This document shows, piece by piece, positions 34,916 through 45,696 of a DNA stretch of 64,000 nucleotides (its first letter is position 1; each line of letters starts with the position of its first letter). The notes under the pieces were generated by a model that was given only the letters and a program-made list of their open reading frames with translations, made no database searches and was not told where the DNA came from. This stretch comes from Diphasiastrum complanatum (Eukaryota; Streptophyta; Lycopodiopsida; Lycopodiales; Lycopodiaceae), in the NCBI GenBank assembly GCA_029204225.1, contig CM055108.1:13267955-13331954 (forward strand), in the 5' to 3' direction. The position numbers and the translations under genes were made by a program.

Positions 34916-35955
34916 TAGGATCTTGCACCACAACTATAGATGCTTGGGATGCACTTAAGTCCATCTATGAAGCAAAGAATACTTCTAGGATACTCACTCT
35001 TAGGAATCAAATTTTGCAAAGTTTTCAAAGAAGTGAGGAGAATGCATCAAACTATGTTCTGAGAGTAAAAGATCTTCATAGAGAGCTTTCTTGTGTTGGT
35101 GTTACAATTAACCAAGATGAGCTAGTACAAGTCATTCTAAATGGCTTGAAATATGACTATGATAATCTTGTTCAATCCTTTGCCATTAAGGAGGAGTTGC
35201 CTAATTTAGAAACTCTCCAAGGAATTCTCATCTCTGAAGAAGCTAGGCAAAGATATAAACTTTCTAGGATGAACAAACTCGAGCATGTTGGAAGTGACAA
35301 AGCCCTCTTTGTCAAGGACAAGCATAAAGGAAGGAGCAAGAACCAGATTTCTCAAGCATCAAACAAAGACAAAGCCAAGGATCAAGACAAAGATGGTGAA
35401 GAGGATGATTCATCTCATCCTTCTACTTCAAAGACCAAGAAGAAGAAAGTCAAGTGTTTCTTTTGTGGCAAGAAGGGGCACTATGCCTCTAATTGCTTCA
35501 AGAAGAAAAACCAACTCAAGCAAGCAAATCTCTCCAAAGAGATTGAAGAAGATTTTGTTGCAAGTGATGGAGAAGGATCACTCATGGTGTCAAGTTTTTC
35601 TTCATCACCTTTCAAAAAAGATGGAGCTTGGTACATAGATAGTGGAGCTTCTTCACATATGTGCTATTCAAAGGAGTCTTTTGACTCAATTGTACCTCAC
35701 AAAGGACTTAAGAGATCTATTTACACTGCAAATGATCATGAGTGCTCTATTGAAGGAATTGGCAACATTCCATCGAAACTTGCTTCTTCTAAAGTTCTTT
35801 CACTTTCCAATGTTCTTTTTATTTCTAAACTTACAAAGAACTTGATTAGTGTTGGAAAGTTGCTTGATAGTGGTCGTGATGTAAAGTTCAATTCCAATAC
35901 TTGCTATATCAAGAAAATGATGAGGTCCTAGCTAGTGGATCTAGATATGGTGGAA
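34916..35955 (+). pseudogene. Element E gag (second part) and protease
   Basis: Resumes E gag with DAWDALKSIYEAKNTSRILTL, then RVKDLHREL, a zinc knuckle CFFCGKKGHYASNC near 35447-35490, the protease WYIDSGASSHM near 35635, and ENLISV-like KNLISVGKLLDSG. The frame ends at a shift near 35920, close to the TTTTC target site of C. The long open frame from about 34919 to 35931 has no own ATG start; it was continuous with 29597-29816 before D inserted. Confidence 0.93.
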
Positions 35956-35960
35956 TTTTC

Positions 35961-36642
35961 TGTTAAAAATTCACAATTCTAGCTTGACTAGTTTTGGTCA
36001 TATGACTTGTAAATAGTTAGATGGTCATGATGTGGCTTGTCACACGTGCCAAATAGCATAGGATTCCATTCATAAGGATGTTCTCAAGTAGACCTAAGTG
36101 TTAGAACCTTTGGAATGAGTCCAAATTATGCTTAGATACAAGGGAGAAAAAATAGGAGCTATTTTTGGTAATTTTTGCATTGTTGAGGGATCTCCAAGAT
36201 TCCAACCCTAACTTGGTAGGGATGAAAGATCCACCAAAATTAGCATTAGGGATAGGTTTAGGGCTACTCATACCTGCCCAAAACCGTGATGGATCATGTA
36301 TATATAGGTGATGATATCTCACCAAAATAAATCAAGCAATTTCATGATTTTTCTCTCATAATGGTGCAATTGCTCTCTATGTTCATAATTGTTTGAGTAC
36401 TTGTGATTACTAATGATTATAGGATTGAATGTAGGTCTGGTGTACAGTACTCAGACTGTGGGAGGCCGTACTTTCACACGTGTGAAGCCTTCTTCAAGGA
36501 TTTGGGCCATTTAGTGAGGTTCAAGCATAGATTTTTGATGGATTTTGATGGTTCAACTTGTGCTAATCTTATGAAATCATAATCTATTGTTTCCCTCATC
36601 ATTTCAAGTGTTTTAGGATCCTTATTTGCTGTAATTTTTACA
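35961..36642 (+). repeat. 5' LTR of C (family 1)
   Basis: 682 bp, TGTTAAAAATTC...GTAATTTTTACA. TATATATA at 36299-36306; telomere-like TTAGGGATAGGTTTAGGG at 36246-36263; palindrome TTCACACGTGTGAA with core 36475-36484. At 36198, 36213 and 36317 it carries the B-type bases. Confidence 0.98.
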
Positions 36643-36654
36643 TGGTATCAGAGC
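36643..36654 (+). promoter_or_regulatory. Primer-binding site of C
   Basis: TGGTATCAGAGC immediately after the LTR terminal CA; perfect initiator-Met-tRNA site. Confidence 0.97.
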
Positions 36655-37453
36655 CTAAAGGCTGAAATGAGCTAAATCCTTGGTTTGCATTCAATTTTAT
36701 CACAATTTTTGATCTAAATCTTGTGTAGATTGGATCTTAGCATCTAGTATTGATTCTAGAACTCAAAGTGAGTCAAATACATTGGAGATTGGTGTTGTGT
36801 GACTTCATTTTCAGGTGTTTAGGTGTCTAAAACCAGAGGCAAAGTTGAATTCAATTCACATTACCAAGATAGCAAGTTTTGCTTGCTCCAAGCATTGATT
36901 TCTAAGCGAGTTTTGGAGGTGATTTCATAGAGAAGGCTTTCTAGCATTCAAGGAGAGGGAAGATCAGAGTTTTGGGGACTCTTCAAGGCTGTTCTAAGGT
37001 GTAGTAGGCACCTCCTAAAGTGATTTAGGTTCAGTCCAACCATTGCTTGACTTATGCACCAAATTAGATCAATTTTTCATCAATTTTGATCATTTTTTGC
37101 TTGTGATTGGATAGTAGATTGTGTTGCATCCTCATTAAGTTCCATTTAGATCTTTTACAAGTGATTTTGGAAGTATATTAGGTTGCTGAAATTCACTCTT
37201 TATCAGATCATTTGGAAGCTTTAATGTTCTTTATAGAAAGAGGGGCAATTCTACTAGTATTGTCTACTTCAATCAAGCAAGTGCATTGTTTCTAGTATTC
37301 TATGATTTGATTTTGTTAGAGATCATTCTTAGATCTTTATAGGAAGTCTATTACTGATCTTTTCAGGTCCCTAAGAAGTGGGATAAGGTAGACCTTCAAT
37401 CAAATCAATAGAAGTAACCTTCATTTGTGTCAAGTCCTTGATTAGGAGACTAG
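36655..37453 (+). other. Untranslated leader of C
   Basis: 799 bp without meaningful ORF, same length as the B leader and nearly identical to A and B; ends right at the gag ATG. Confidence 0.85.
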
Positions 37454-40009
37454 ATGGCATCTATAAATGCATATCTTTTGGATACTAATGAAAGGCTCAA
37501 CAAAACTAACTATTCCATATGGAAAGTTAGAATGGAATCTATCATGATCATGCAAGATCTGATGGAAATTGTAAATGGTAAGGAGGGTGAACCTATTCAT
37601 CCTCAAGAAAAAGCCAAATACATCAAGAGGTGCAATGTTGCACTACATTGCATAAAAATGAATGTTGCAAATGAACTCTTAAGAGAGCTAGGAGATTGCA
37701 CTTCAGCTCAAGATGCTTGGGAGACTTTGCAAAAGGTCTATGAATCCAAGAACCAAACTAGAATGTTAGCTTTGAAGAATCAAATCTATAGAAGCTATCA
37801 AAAGAAAGGAGAGAGTGCACATACTTTTGTCCTAAGAGTAAAGGAATTGAACAAAGAGCTAGCCTTTATAGGTGACCCTATCAAGGATGAAGAGCTTGTT
37901 CAACTCATATTGAATGGACTAAGCTTTGAATTTGACAATTTGGTTCAGGGATATGCAATTATGGGTAAGCTACCCATACTTGAAGAACTCCAAGGCACGC
38001 TCATGGCCGAGGAATCAAGAAGGAGCCAAATGCAAGAGAGGATGGATAGGCTTTCCATCCAAGGTGGAGATGACCAAGCTCTCTTCACCAAAGGAAAAGG
38101 CAAGTCCAAAGGCAAAGGATCAACATTCAAGAAGTCTACAAAGCTTGAGGATCAAGAAGGACCCCCAAAGGCATCTCCATCAACCACCAAAGTCAAGAAG
38201 GACAAATCAAAGGTGAAGTGCTACTATTGTAGCAAGATGGGGCATTATGCCTCGGAATGCTTCAAGAGGAAGCAAGATCAAAGCCAAGCCAACATGAGCA
38301 AAGAGGAGGATGAGGAGAGTTCACATGAGGACTCTCTCATGATGTCCATATTTTCTTCAACAAGCTTCAAAGGAGAAGATCCTTGGTGGATTGACTCGGG
38401 TGCTAGTTCACACATGACTAGTAAAAGGGAGTTTTTCTCTTCTCTCTTATCTTATGATGGACCTATAAAGTCTATCTATACAGCAAATGATGAAGCTTGT
38501 AAGATTGAAGGAGTTGGTAGCATTCCCCTTTGCTTAGGATCTTCCAAAAAGATCAACATAGAAGGTGTTTTGTACATTCCTACAATAACAAAGAATCTAC
38601 TAAGTGTTGGCCAAATGGTAGACAATGGTTTCAATGTTGATTTTGTTTCAAATGAATGTTTCATCAAGAAGAAGGGTAAGATAGTGGCTAAGGGCACTAG
38701 ACTTGGCAAACTTTATAAGCTGGATGCATTTGTGGATACTAATGTTGTCATGTTGGCCGAGAAGAGCAAGATATCTACCTTTACTTTATGGCACAAAAGA
38801 CTTGGACATGTCAACTCGGGTTCCATGGAGGCTATGATCAAGGAGGAGTATGCTTTAGGCCTACCAAGGTCTATTGGGAAGGAAGACAAGGTTTGTGAAG
38901 CTTGTGCCTTATCCAAGGCACATAAGAAGGTGTTTCCTAACTCCATCACAAAGTCATCTCATCCTCTTGAACTCATACACTCGGATGTGCACATTGCTAG
39001 CACCAAATCTAATGGAGGTTCATCCATGTTTTTAACCTTCATTGATGACTACTCAATATATTGTTGGGTGTTCTTACTTTCCTTCAAGTCTCAAGTATTT
39101 GATACTTTTGTAAAGTTCAAGTTGTTTCTGGAAAAGCATCATAATCATAGCATCAAGATTCTTAGAAGTGACAATGGTGGAGAATTCATCTCCAATGAGT
39201 TCAAGGCCTTTTGTGAGGAGGAAGGGATCAAGAAAGAGACTTCTTGTCCTTACACTCCTCAACAAAATGGAGTTGCTGAAAGAAGGAATAGAACATTATG
39301 TGAATGTTTTAAGGCTTTAAGATTAGATGCTTGTTTGCCCAAATCCTTTTGGGGTGAGTCTCTTGTATGTGCAAACTACTTGATGAATAGAGTGTCTTGC
39401 AAAGCAATTGAAGGCAAAACTCCTTATGAGATGTTGTATGGAAAGAAACCCAATCTTAATCACTTGAAAGTTTTTGGGTGTATATGTTATGTGCATGTGC
39501 CATTGGAAACAAGAACCAAGGAGGATCCATCTTCCACAAGAGGGATCATGCTTGGATATGCAAGCTCAAGCAAGGGCTACAAAGTCTATCTCCCATCCTT
39601 GAACAAATTTGTTGTTTCAAGGGATGTCATCTTTGATGAACATCATATGCATATGCTTGAAGAAGGCTCAAGTGCTCCAACAATCAAGAAGAAGATGGCC
39701 GAGGAGCAAGATCTTGGTTTTGAGGAGGAGCTCATGGAGGAGCAAGCACCAAACCCACCTATCACACCAAGGAGATCTTCAAGGGCAAAAGTGGAGCCAT
39801 CAAGGCTCACATATCAAGGCAAAGGACAACAAGTTGAGGGCATCTCATCCACTTCTTATGCTTTATCTAGTTTTGAAGAACCGTCTAATGTTGAAGATGC
39901 ATTGAACTCCAAAGAATGGTATAAAGCTATGTTGGATGAGTATGATGCCTTGATTGAGAATGAAACTTGGTTGCTTGTTGAGAGACCTCAAAGGGGACAA
40001 GAGGGATAG
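37454..40009 (+). CDS. Element C Gag-protease-integrase polyprotein (851 aa, C-terminally truncated)
   Basis: An uninterrupted frame from ATG 37454. Gag occupies roughly residues 1-300 with zinc knuckle C256, C259, H264, C269 (CYYCSKMGHYASEC). Protease has catalytic Asp314 in WWIDSGASSHM. Integrase has an HHCC module (WHKRLGHVN...CEACALSKAHKK, about 455-490) and D,D35E residues Asp511 (HSDVH), Asp573 (SDNGGEF) and Glu609 (NGVAERRN). The linker ends LLVERPQR where RT should begin; the deletion junction adds four residues and a stop. Family members are normally about 1320 codons. An encoded product would assemble capsid and insert cDNA, but could not make cDNA. Expression is unproven. Confidence 0.93.
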   Translation: MASINAYLLDTNERLNKTNYSIWKVRMESIMIMQDLMEIVNGKEGEPIHPQEKAKYIKRCNVALHCIKMNVANELLRELGDCTSAQDAWETLQKVYESKNQTRMLALKNQIYRSYQKKGESAHTFVLRVKELNKELAFIGDPIKDEELVQLILNGLSFEFDNLVQGYAIMGKLPILEELQGTLMAEESRRSQMQERMDRLSIQGGDDQALFTKGKGKSKGKGSTFKKSTKLEDQEGPPKASPSTTKVKKDKSKVKCYYCSKMGHYASECFKRKQDQSQANMSKEEDEESSHEDSLMMSIFSSTSFKGEDPWWIDSGASSHMTSKREFFSSLLSYDGPIKSIYTANDEACKIEGVGSIPLCLGSSKKINIEGVLYIPTITKNLLSVGQMVDNGFNVDFVSNECFIKKKGKIVAKGTRLGKLYKLDAFVDTNVVMLAEKSKISTFTLWHKRLGHVNSGSMEAMIKEEYALGLPRSIGKEDKVCEACALSKAHKKVFPNSITKSSHPLELIHSDVHIASTKSNGGSSMFLTFIDDYSIYCWVFLLSFKSQVFDTFVKFKLFLEKHHNHSIKILRSDNGGEFISNEFKAFCEEEGIKKETSCPYTPQQNGVAERRNRTLCECFKALRLDACLPKSFWGESLVCANYLMNRVSCKAIEGKTPYEMLYGKKPNLNHLKVFGCICYVHVPLETRTKEDPSSTRGIMLGYASSSKGYKVYLPSLNKFVVSRDVIFDEHHMHMLEEGSSAPTIKKKMAEEQDLGFEEELMEEQAPNPPITPRRSSRAKVEPSRLTYQGKGQQVEGISSTSYALSSFEEPSNVEDALNSKEWYKAMLDEYDALIENETWLLVERPQRGQEG

Positions 40010-40462
40010 GAAATCAACAAGTGCCTATTCAACTTTCATAGGAGAAGGTGTGGTTTCATGGCTTTCAAAAAAGCAAGAAACTATATCTCTATCTTCAACC
40101 GAGGCCGAGTACAAAGCTTTGACAACCACTACAAAGGAGGTACTTTGGATCAAGAGATTATTGGTGGAACTAAAGATCATGGATTCAGAGGAGGCACCAA
40201 TCATCTACAATGACATATCAGCCCAACACCTTGCATCTAACCCAATCTTCCATGCAAGATCTAAGCACATTGAGATATGCCATCACTTTGTGAGAGAAAT
40301 GGTGCAAGCCAAGGAGATTGCTTTGGAGCATGTTCCAAGCAATGAATGTGTAGCTGATCTACTTACTAAACCACTTCAAAAGACACCTTTTATGAAGTTC
40401 AGATCATCACTTGGAGTGATTAGTAAAGCAATGATTGAACCAAGCTAGATAGTGAGGAGGAG
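40010..40462 (+). pseudogene. Element C RNase H remnant and polypurine tract
   Basis: After the 971-bp deletion, whose junction lies near 39996 with AGG shared by both sides, RNase H is out of frame: GDKRDRKSTSAYSTF, SLSSTEAEYKAL, NPIFHARSKHIEICHHFVRE, VADLLTKPL, ending at TAG 40446. A 3-base loss removes one Asn before ISAQH. The polypurine tract AGTGAGGAGGAG is at 40451-40462. Confidence 0.93.
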
Positions 40463-41144
40463 TGTTAAAAATTCACAATTCTAGCTTGACTAGTTTTGGT
40501 CATATGACTTGTAAATAGTTAGATGGTCATGATGTGGCTTGTCACACGTGCCAAATAGCATAGGATTCCATTCATAAGGATGTTCTCAAGTAGAACTAAG
40601 TGTTAGAACCTTTGGAATGAGTCCAAATTATGCTTAGATACAAGGGAGAAAAAATAGGAGCTATTTTTGGTAATTTTTGCATTGTTGAGGGATCTCCAAT
40701 ATTCCAACCCTAACCTGGTAGGGATGAAAGATCCACCAAAATTAGCATTAGGGATAGGTTTAGGGCTACTCATACCTGCCCAAAACCGTGATGGATCATG
40801 TATATATAGGTGATGATAACTCACCAAAATCAATCAAGCAATTTCATGATTTTTCTCTCATAATGGTGCAATTGCTCTCTATGTTCATAATTGTTTGAGT
40901 ACTTGTGATTACTAATGATTATAGGATTGAATGTAGGTCTGGTGTACAGTACTCAGACTGTGGGAGGCCGTACTTTCACACGTGTGAAGCCTTCTTCAAG
41001 GATTTGGGCCATTTAGTGAGGTTCAAGCATAGATTTTTGATGGATTTTGATGGTTCAACTTGTGCTAATCTTATGAAATCATAATCTATTGTTTCCCTCA
41101 TCATTTCAAGTGTTTTAGGATCCTTATTTGCTGTAATTTTTACA
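40463..41144 (+). repeat. 3' LTR of C (family 1)
   Basis: 682 bp. Differs from the 5' LTR at 40595, 40700, 40715, 40819 and 40831; at 40700, 40715 and 40819 it has the A-type base. Palindrome core at 40977-40986. Confidence 0.98.
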
Positions 41145-41149
41145 TTTTC

Positions 41150-42040
41150 AAGTTGAATTCTTATGAGAATGCAAACTTTTGTGAAGTTGCTCTTTTATCT
41201 AAGGAGAGTTGTGGCATAGAAGGTTGGGGCATCCTAGCTTTAAGTCTATGTCTTCTATGGTCAAGAAAGAGAAGGCTGTTGGCCTTCCAAAATCACTTTC
41301 CAAAGATTTCAAGCCTTTTGAGGCTTGTGTTATTGCAAAATCACATAGAAAGCCATATCAAAAGCCTTTTATCAAGACTACTCATCCTTTGGAGCTTCAT
41401 TTTTATTCTTCTAAAAGTATTGGTGGTGCAACATGTTTTGTCACCTTTATTGAAGACTTTACAAGATATACTTGGTTGTATCTACTTTCTTCAAAAGCTA
41501 TCGTATTTGATCACTTCCTAATCTTCAAAGCTTATGTTGAGAAATAATTTTCTTTCAATGTTAAAGCTTTAAGATGTGATGGAGGAGGTGAATACATCTC
41601 CAACAAGTTTTATAAATATTGTGAAGGTGAAGGAATAAAGAGAGAGTTTTCTTGTGCTTATTCTCCATCTCAAAATGGAGTTGCTGAGAGGAAAAATCGA
41701 TCTTTATGTGAATGTGCTAAAGCAATCCGAGTTGAAGCTTCTTTGCCTATTGAATATTGGGGTGAAACAATTAATTGTGCAAACTATTTGTGCAATAGAT
41801 TACCTCACAGTGCACTTGCTGGAAAATCACCATATGAAGTCTTGTTTAAGAAGAAATCTAAGGTAGATCACCTTAGAGTTTTTGGATGTGCTTGCTTTGT
41901 TTATGTATCCTTGGAAACAAGGAAAAGAGATGATCCTAATTCTATTAAAGGGATCATGGTTGGATATTCATCCAACAAGAAGGCTTATAGAATCTATGTT
42001 CCCTCTACCTTAACTACAATTGAGAGTAGGGATGTTTTTA
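41150..42040 (+). pseudogene. Element E integrase
   Basis: Continues E Pol after C: LWHRRLGHPSFKSMSS and CVIAKSHRKPY (HHCC module with the second Cys pair altered to EACVI), FIEDFTRYTWLYLL, a DGGGEY site, SQNGVAERKNRSLC with the catalytic Glu, NRLPHSALAGKSPYEVLF, VFGCACFVYV and ESRDVF. The Asp of the usual HSD motif is lost (a HFYSSK context replaces it). A stop near 41546 and one frameshift are present. At about 42040 it jumps into the middle of the 3' LTR, so RT and RNase H are gone. Confidence 0.93.
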
Positions 42041-42522
42041 TTGTACAATTCTACTTAGAACTAGGACACTTGGTAAAAGTAGGTAGAGATACATGCATGA
42101 GATGTGACAAATGTCACGTAGACTCTAGTTTCCACTTTAGATGTGATTGAAAGGTGGATGGTGTGGTTCTACCTCGAGCTACCTCAAACTCCATAAATAT
42201 GTGTAGCTATTCTCATAATTTTTTATGAAGAACCAGAGCTTTGTAGCTATTCCATGCCATTTTGGATCTACACCATCTTTGCTTGAATATTTCTATCTTT
42301 CTCTCTCTAACTCGTGTTGAGGCTAATGCTCATACACTAAAATCTTGTACTTTTACTCATTTGTAATTCAATGCTATCATTCTCTGATTCTTAGCATGCT
42401 AGATTGTGGTTAAGCCATACTATTCAATCTAGAATCAGATTATTGTGCTAATCATAAAGCTTAATAAGATCAATCACACTTGTGGATCATTCCCACACAT
42501 GTGAATTCTGGAAATTTTGTCA
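42041..42522 (+). repeat. Truncated 3' LTR of E (family 3)
   Basis: 482 bp matching the last two thirds of the 5' LTR (from TTGTACAATTC on), with roughly 7 percent mismatches, ending GAAATTTTGTCA before the right AGGTA duplication. Confidence 0.93.
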
Positions 42523-42527
42523 AGGTA

Positions 42528-45227
42528 CACCCAAGTGGTGGCATTTAAAGACTACAAGTGGCAAGTCAATGCTTTCTCTCATTGGATTAAGTGATTGCAA
42601 GTGGCCCAATAGTGGCCTAAATTGATTTTCCATGCTCTTTCCAAGGCATATGAATTTTGGAGAATAGGTAAGGAGGTAATTGGCCTGCATTGGTCAATTT
42701 GTCATTGGCAATTTCCATTTTCCTTTGTCGTTGCCTTTTTAAATTTGATGATAGCTTGGTAGATTCATGATTCGAAAATGGGCCCCAACAAGATGACCTC
42801 TATGGCCAACTCTAAAGCCTAAAATATCCTAATTTTTGTTAGTAGTCTTTTGGGCATATTGGGACCCTATTGGCATAGTTTACTTTTGTCAAATAAAAGT
42901 CATCTTATGTATTACAACCAACTATTAAACACTTTAGAATAATTCAAAGAACTTTTCTTAGCTTGATTTTTATGGTCAAAATATTAACTTAAAAGTCTTC
43001 ATCGGGGATGATACCCCTTCCATATTAAGTGACATGAGTACCTTGTTACCACCCATCATTCATCATTGGGTAGAGGTACTGCATGCAATAGATTTATATC
43101 TCTAGGAGGAGAGTTCAATCGTATAAGTCGATTGTATAATATGTCATGATTTACATGAATCCAAATCATAGAATATCTTCAATTTATTGTTTCTAATTTC
43201 TCTAGAACTTGACTAGTTCTTACTTGATGACTTTGGACAAGTGCCACATCTATTATACATGATGCCTTGGTTGCCATCAACATTTCAGATTTCAAATTAC
43301 ATACCACATAAGGCCAGTTCACAAAAGGGCATTGGCCCCAAATGCTGGTTGAAGTCTAACCACGACAACAAAATTTGGGCACAAGGTCAATATTCACTAG
43401 GCATAAACTAGAGCCTATTGGGACTTGAACATAGATAGAGAAGCTTGAAAGCCAACTTCTGATCCACCATACCACAAATCCTTGAATTGTCTTGCTATTA
43501 AGTTTACTTTTTTACTTAAAGAAATTTGTCCCTTGTCCAAGAAACACATTGAATTAGTGTATACTCATTCTTTGATAAAGAATTTTGAGACACTTCTAAA
43601 GTGCCTACAATAGGTTTTAAACTTATTAATCACCAACAAAAAAATTGACAAATATGGTTAAACCAGTGATTTTTGTTTGTTTTGAAAACACGTTCTTTAG
43701 GTTGCATCCAAAGTTGCAATTTACCATGAGCATGGGAATGTGAATGGGTCCTATATAGACAAGTTACATGCTAACAATCTATCATTCTCTCCTACACGGC
43801 GTCCAAATGAGTGTTGCAAGAAGCCTTTCATTAGACTACTTCATTTACAAAAATGTAAGTAATTAATCACAAGGTGCAATATTTGATTCCCACTAAGAAG
43901 GTGATGATGTTTCACCTTGATGATGAATGCACTTGAAGTATGTGAAGGTAGACATTGATGACAACCCGTAGTGTATAATTTTTTTTAAATTCTTATAAAA
44001 TGTTGTTTGATTATTTGTATAATTTTAGCCCACTCATTTCAGAAATAAACTTCAATGTCATATTGCCTTGAAGAAAGTTCTACAATTTTTAGGGTGTTGT
44101 TTGATTATTTTATATAATTCTAGCACAATTTTTTGAATCATAAACTTCATGTCTACTACCTTGGTAAAAAATCTACACTTCTTACAAGACGTTCTTTGAT
44201 TATTTGTATAGATCTAGCACACTCAATTCATGTATAAATTGTCCAGGTAAAAGAATTATGATGCTGAAATGTCATGTCATTTGCCATTCAACGATACACC
44301 TTGTGATGAATATATGTCACGTCTTATTGGACCCTTGTCATTGTTCTTTAATGCTTCACACAATTGATGCCATTAACACCCACAATATGTTTACGTTCTA
44401 TTAGCAGTTGAGTTGTTTGACTCTATTGATCCTTTGTAAGTAGGAAATATGGTAATAAGCATAAAAAATGCACCCGCTAGTTGTCCTAAAGGGATGCCCC
44501 CTAGTGTGTGTTGTTTGAGATTGGTTATATTAGAAGTGGTCCATTTGATGTCTTGCTGGGATGGGCCCTACTAGAAGTGCATTTTTTGTAAGCTTATATA
44601 AGCTATCAAGCGGGCTCAATGCATGTGCTGAAATTTGCCATCAACATGCACCTCCAAATTGAGGCATCCAAATTCATTTTTCCATTCTCACTTGGACAAT
44701 ACAAGCTCATCATACACCCCCCCCCCCCCTTGCTTTTCATTCCTTTATGGGTAAACTAATGCATATACAGAGATTAGCCTTTTGCAAAAACTTTCCAAAC
44801 TCTACTCCTCTTAGTGCATTGGTTAGGACAAATCCATTGAGCTCAACTACAATCCATTACAAGAGAAAAATCTCAAGCCTCGTGTGGCATGTTAGTGAAC
44901 ATATCATTCAAGAGAAATGGTAATGTGCACATCCATGAACTCACTAAACTAGAGTTGTTAGTTGGTGATTTGGACTCAAGTCACATGGAGGTATGAGTTG
45001 GGCTCAAGTAGACACAACCCAACTTAGGCTTACAAGAAAAATGCTAATGTGCACATCCATTAACTCACTTAACTAGAGTTTTGGATCGGTGCCATAACAA
45101 TATATACATAAATTTTTTTTGCTTATCACATAGGTAAATTATGGTACCCATTATAATTTGAGGCCAATAGAGTAAGTGATATTTTAATAGTGCATGGGGC
45201 TTGCATTTTCAATCTCAATCTCAATCT

Positions 45228-45267
<40 letters not shown>

Positions 45268-45690
45268 CATTTCCAATCTCAATCTCAATCTCTCTCTCTC
45301 TCACATATGGCCACAATGCACAATGCACATGAAGTTGAACATCTTGGATGTCCATCCACTTTGGGATGCAAGGGCACTTTTCAAGCACATGCCCTAAACA
45401 CATGCTCGAAAGAGGAGAACACAACGATGACCGAGAAAGAGCTGTACACATAGGTTAATAGTAGTACGTAGTAGGCTCAGTTCTTGGATGTGCTAGCATG
45501 ACCCAAAAGATATTCTATGCGCGTCCACATCCATGTTAACCAATTAGGCTCAAGATGAGCTCTCCACATCCAAAAGTGCGTCTCTTAAGTGCACCAAAAG
45601 CTTGCTCCATGTGGTGCACCTTGAGTGTGTCTCTATGTACATACATGTGAGGTCCCTCGGAAAAACCAAAGCGGGATAAGAAGTGAATCT
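42528..45690. other. Intergenic, low repeat content, no gene recognised
   Basis: No convincing coding frame. It holds a run of 13 C at 44717-44729 and a degenerate CAATCT/CT block at about 45211-45301. Duplicated phrases (for example AATGTGCACATCCAT near 44925 and 45048) suggest old tandem or transposon-derived sequence, but I cannot name a family. Confidence 0.4.
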
Positions 45691-45696
45691 ATTTGT

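Larger units (their letters stand above)
35961..41144 (+). mobile_element. Element C: family-1 copia element, RT deleted
   Basis: 5184 bp, flanked by TTTTC (35956-35960 and 41145-41149), inserted in E near the protease/integrase boundary in the same orientation. LTRs of 682 bp each differ at five positions. It has a complete Gag-protease-integrase frame, but a 971-bp deletion relative to A removes RT and the RNase H start. It is presumably mobile only if RT is supplied in trans. Confidence 0.97.
22239..42522 (+). mobile_element. Element E: family-3 copia element, host of a 20.3-kb nest
   Basis: Flanked by a 5-bp target duplication AGGTA (22234-22238 and 42523-42527). Its own parts in order are the 5' LTR (22239-22994), a primer site, leader, gag start (29597-29816), gag-protease (34916-35955), integrase (41150-42040) and a truncated 3' LTR (42041-42522). 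It is interrupted by A at 23104, D at 29822 and C at 35961. RT, RNase H and the first third of the 3' LTR are missing through one deletion. Its two LTRs differ at roughly 7 percent of compared sites plus a 20-bp indel, much more than the elements inside it, so it is the oldest layer. Confidence 0.92.

Noticed and set aside
44204-44404. A 66-codon ORF in the 44-kb spacer
   Set aside because: No homology or motif, A/T-rich, consistent with chance.
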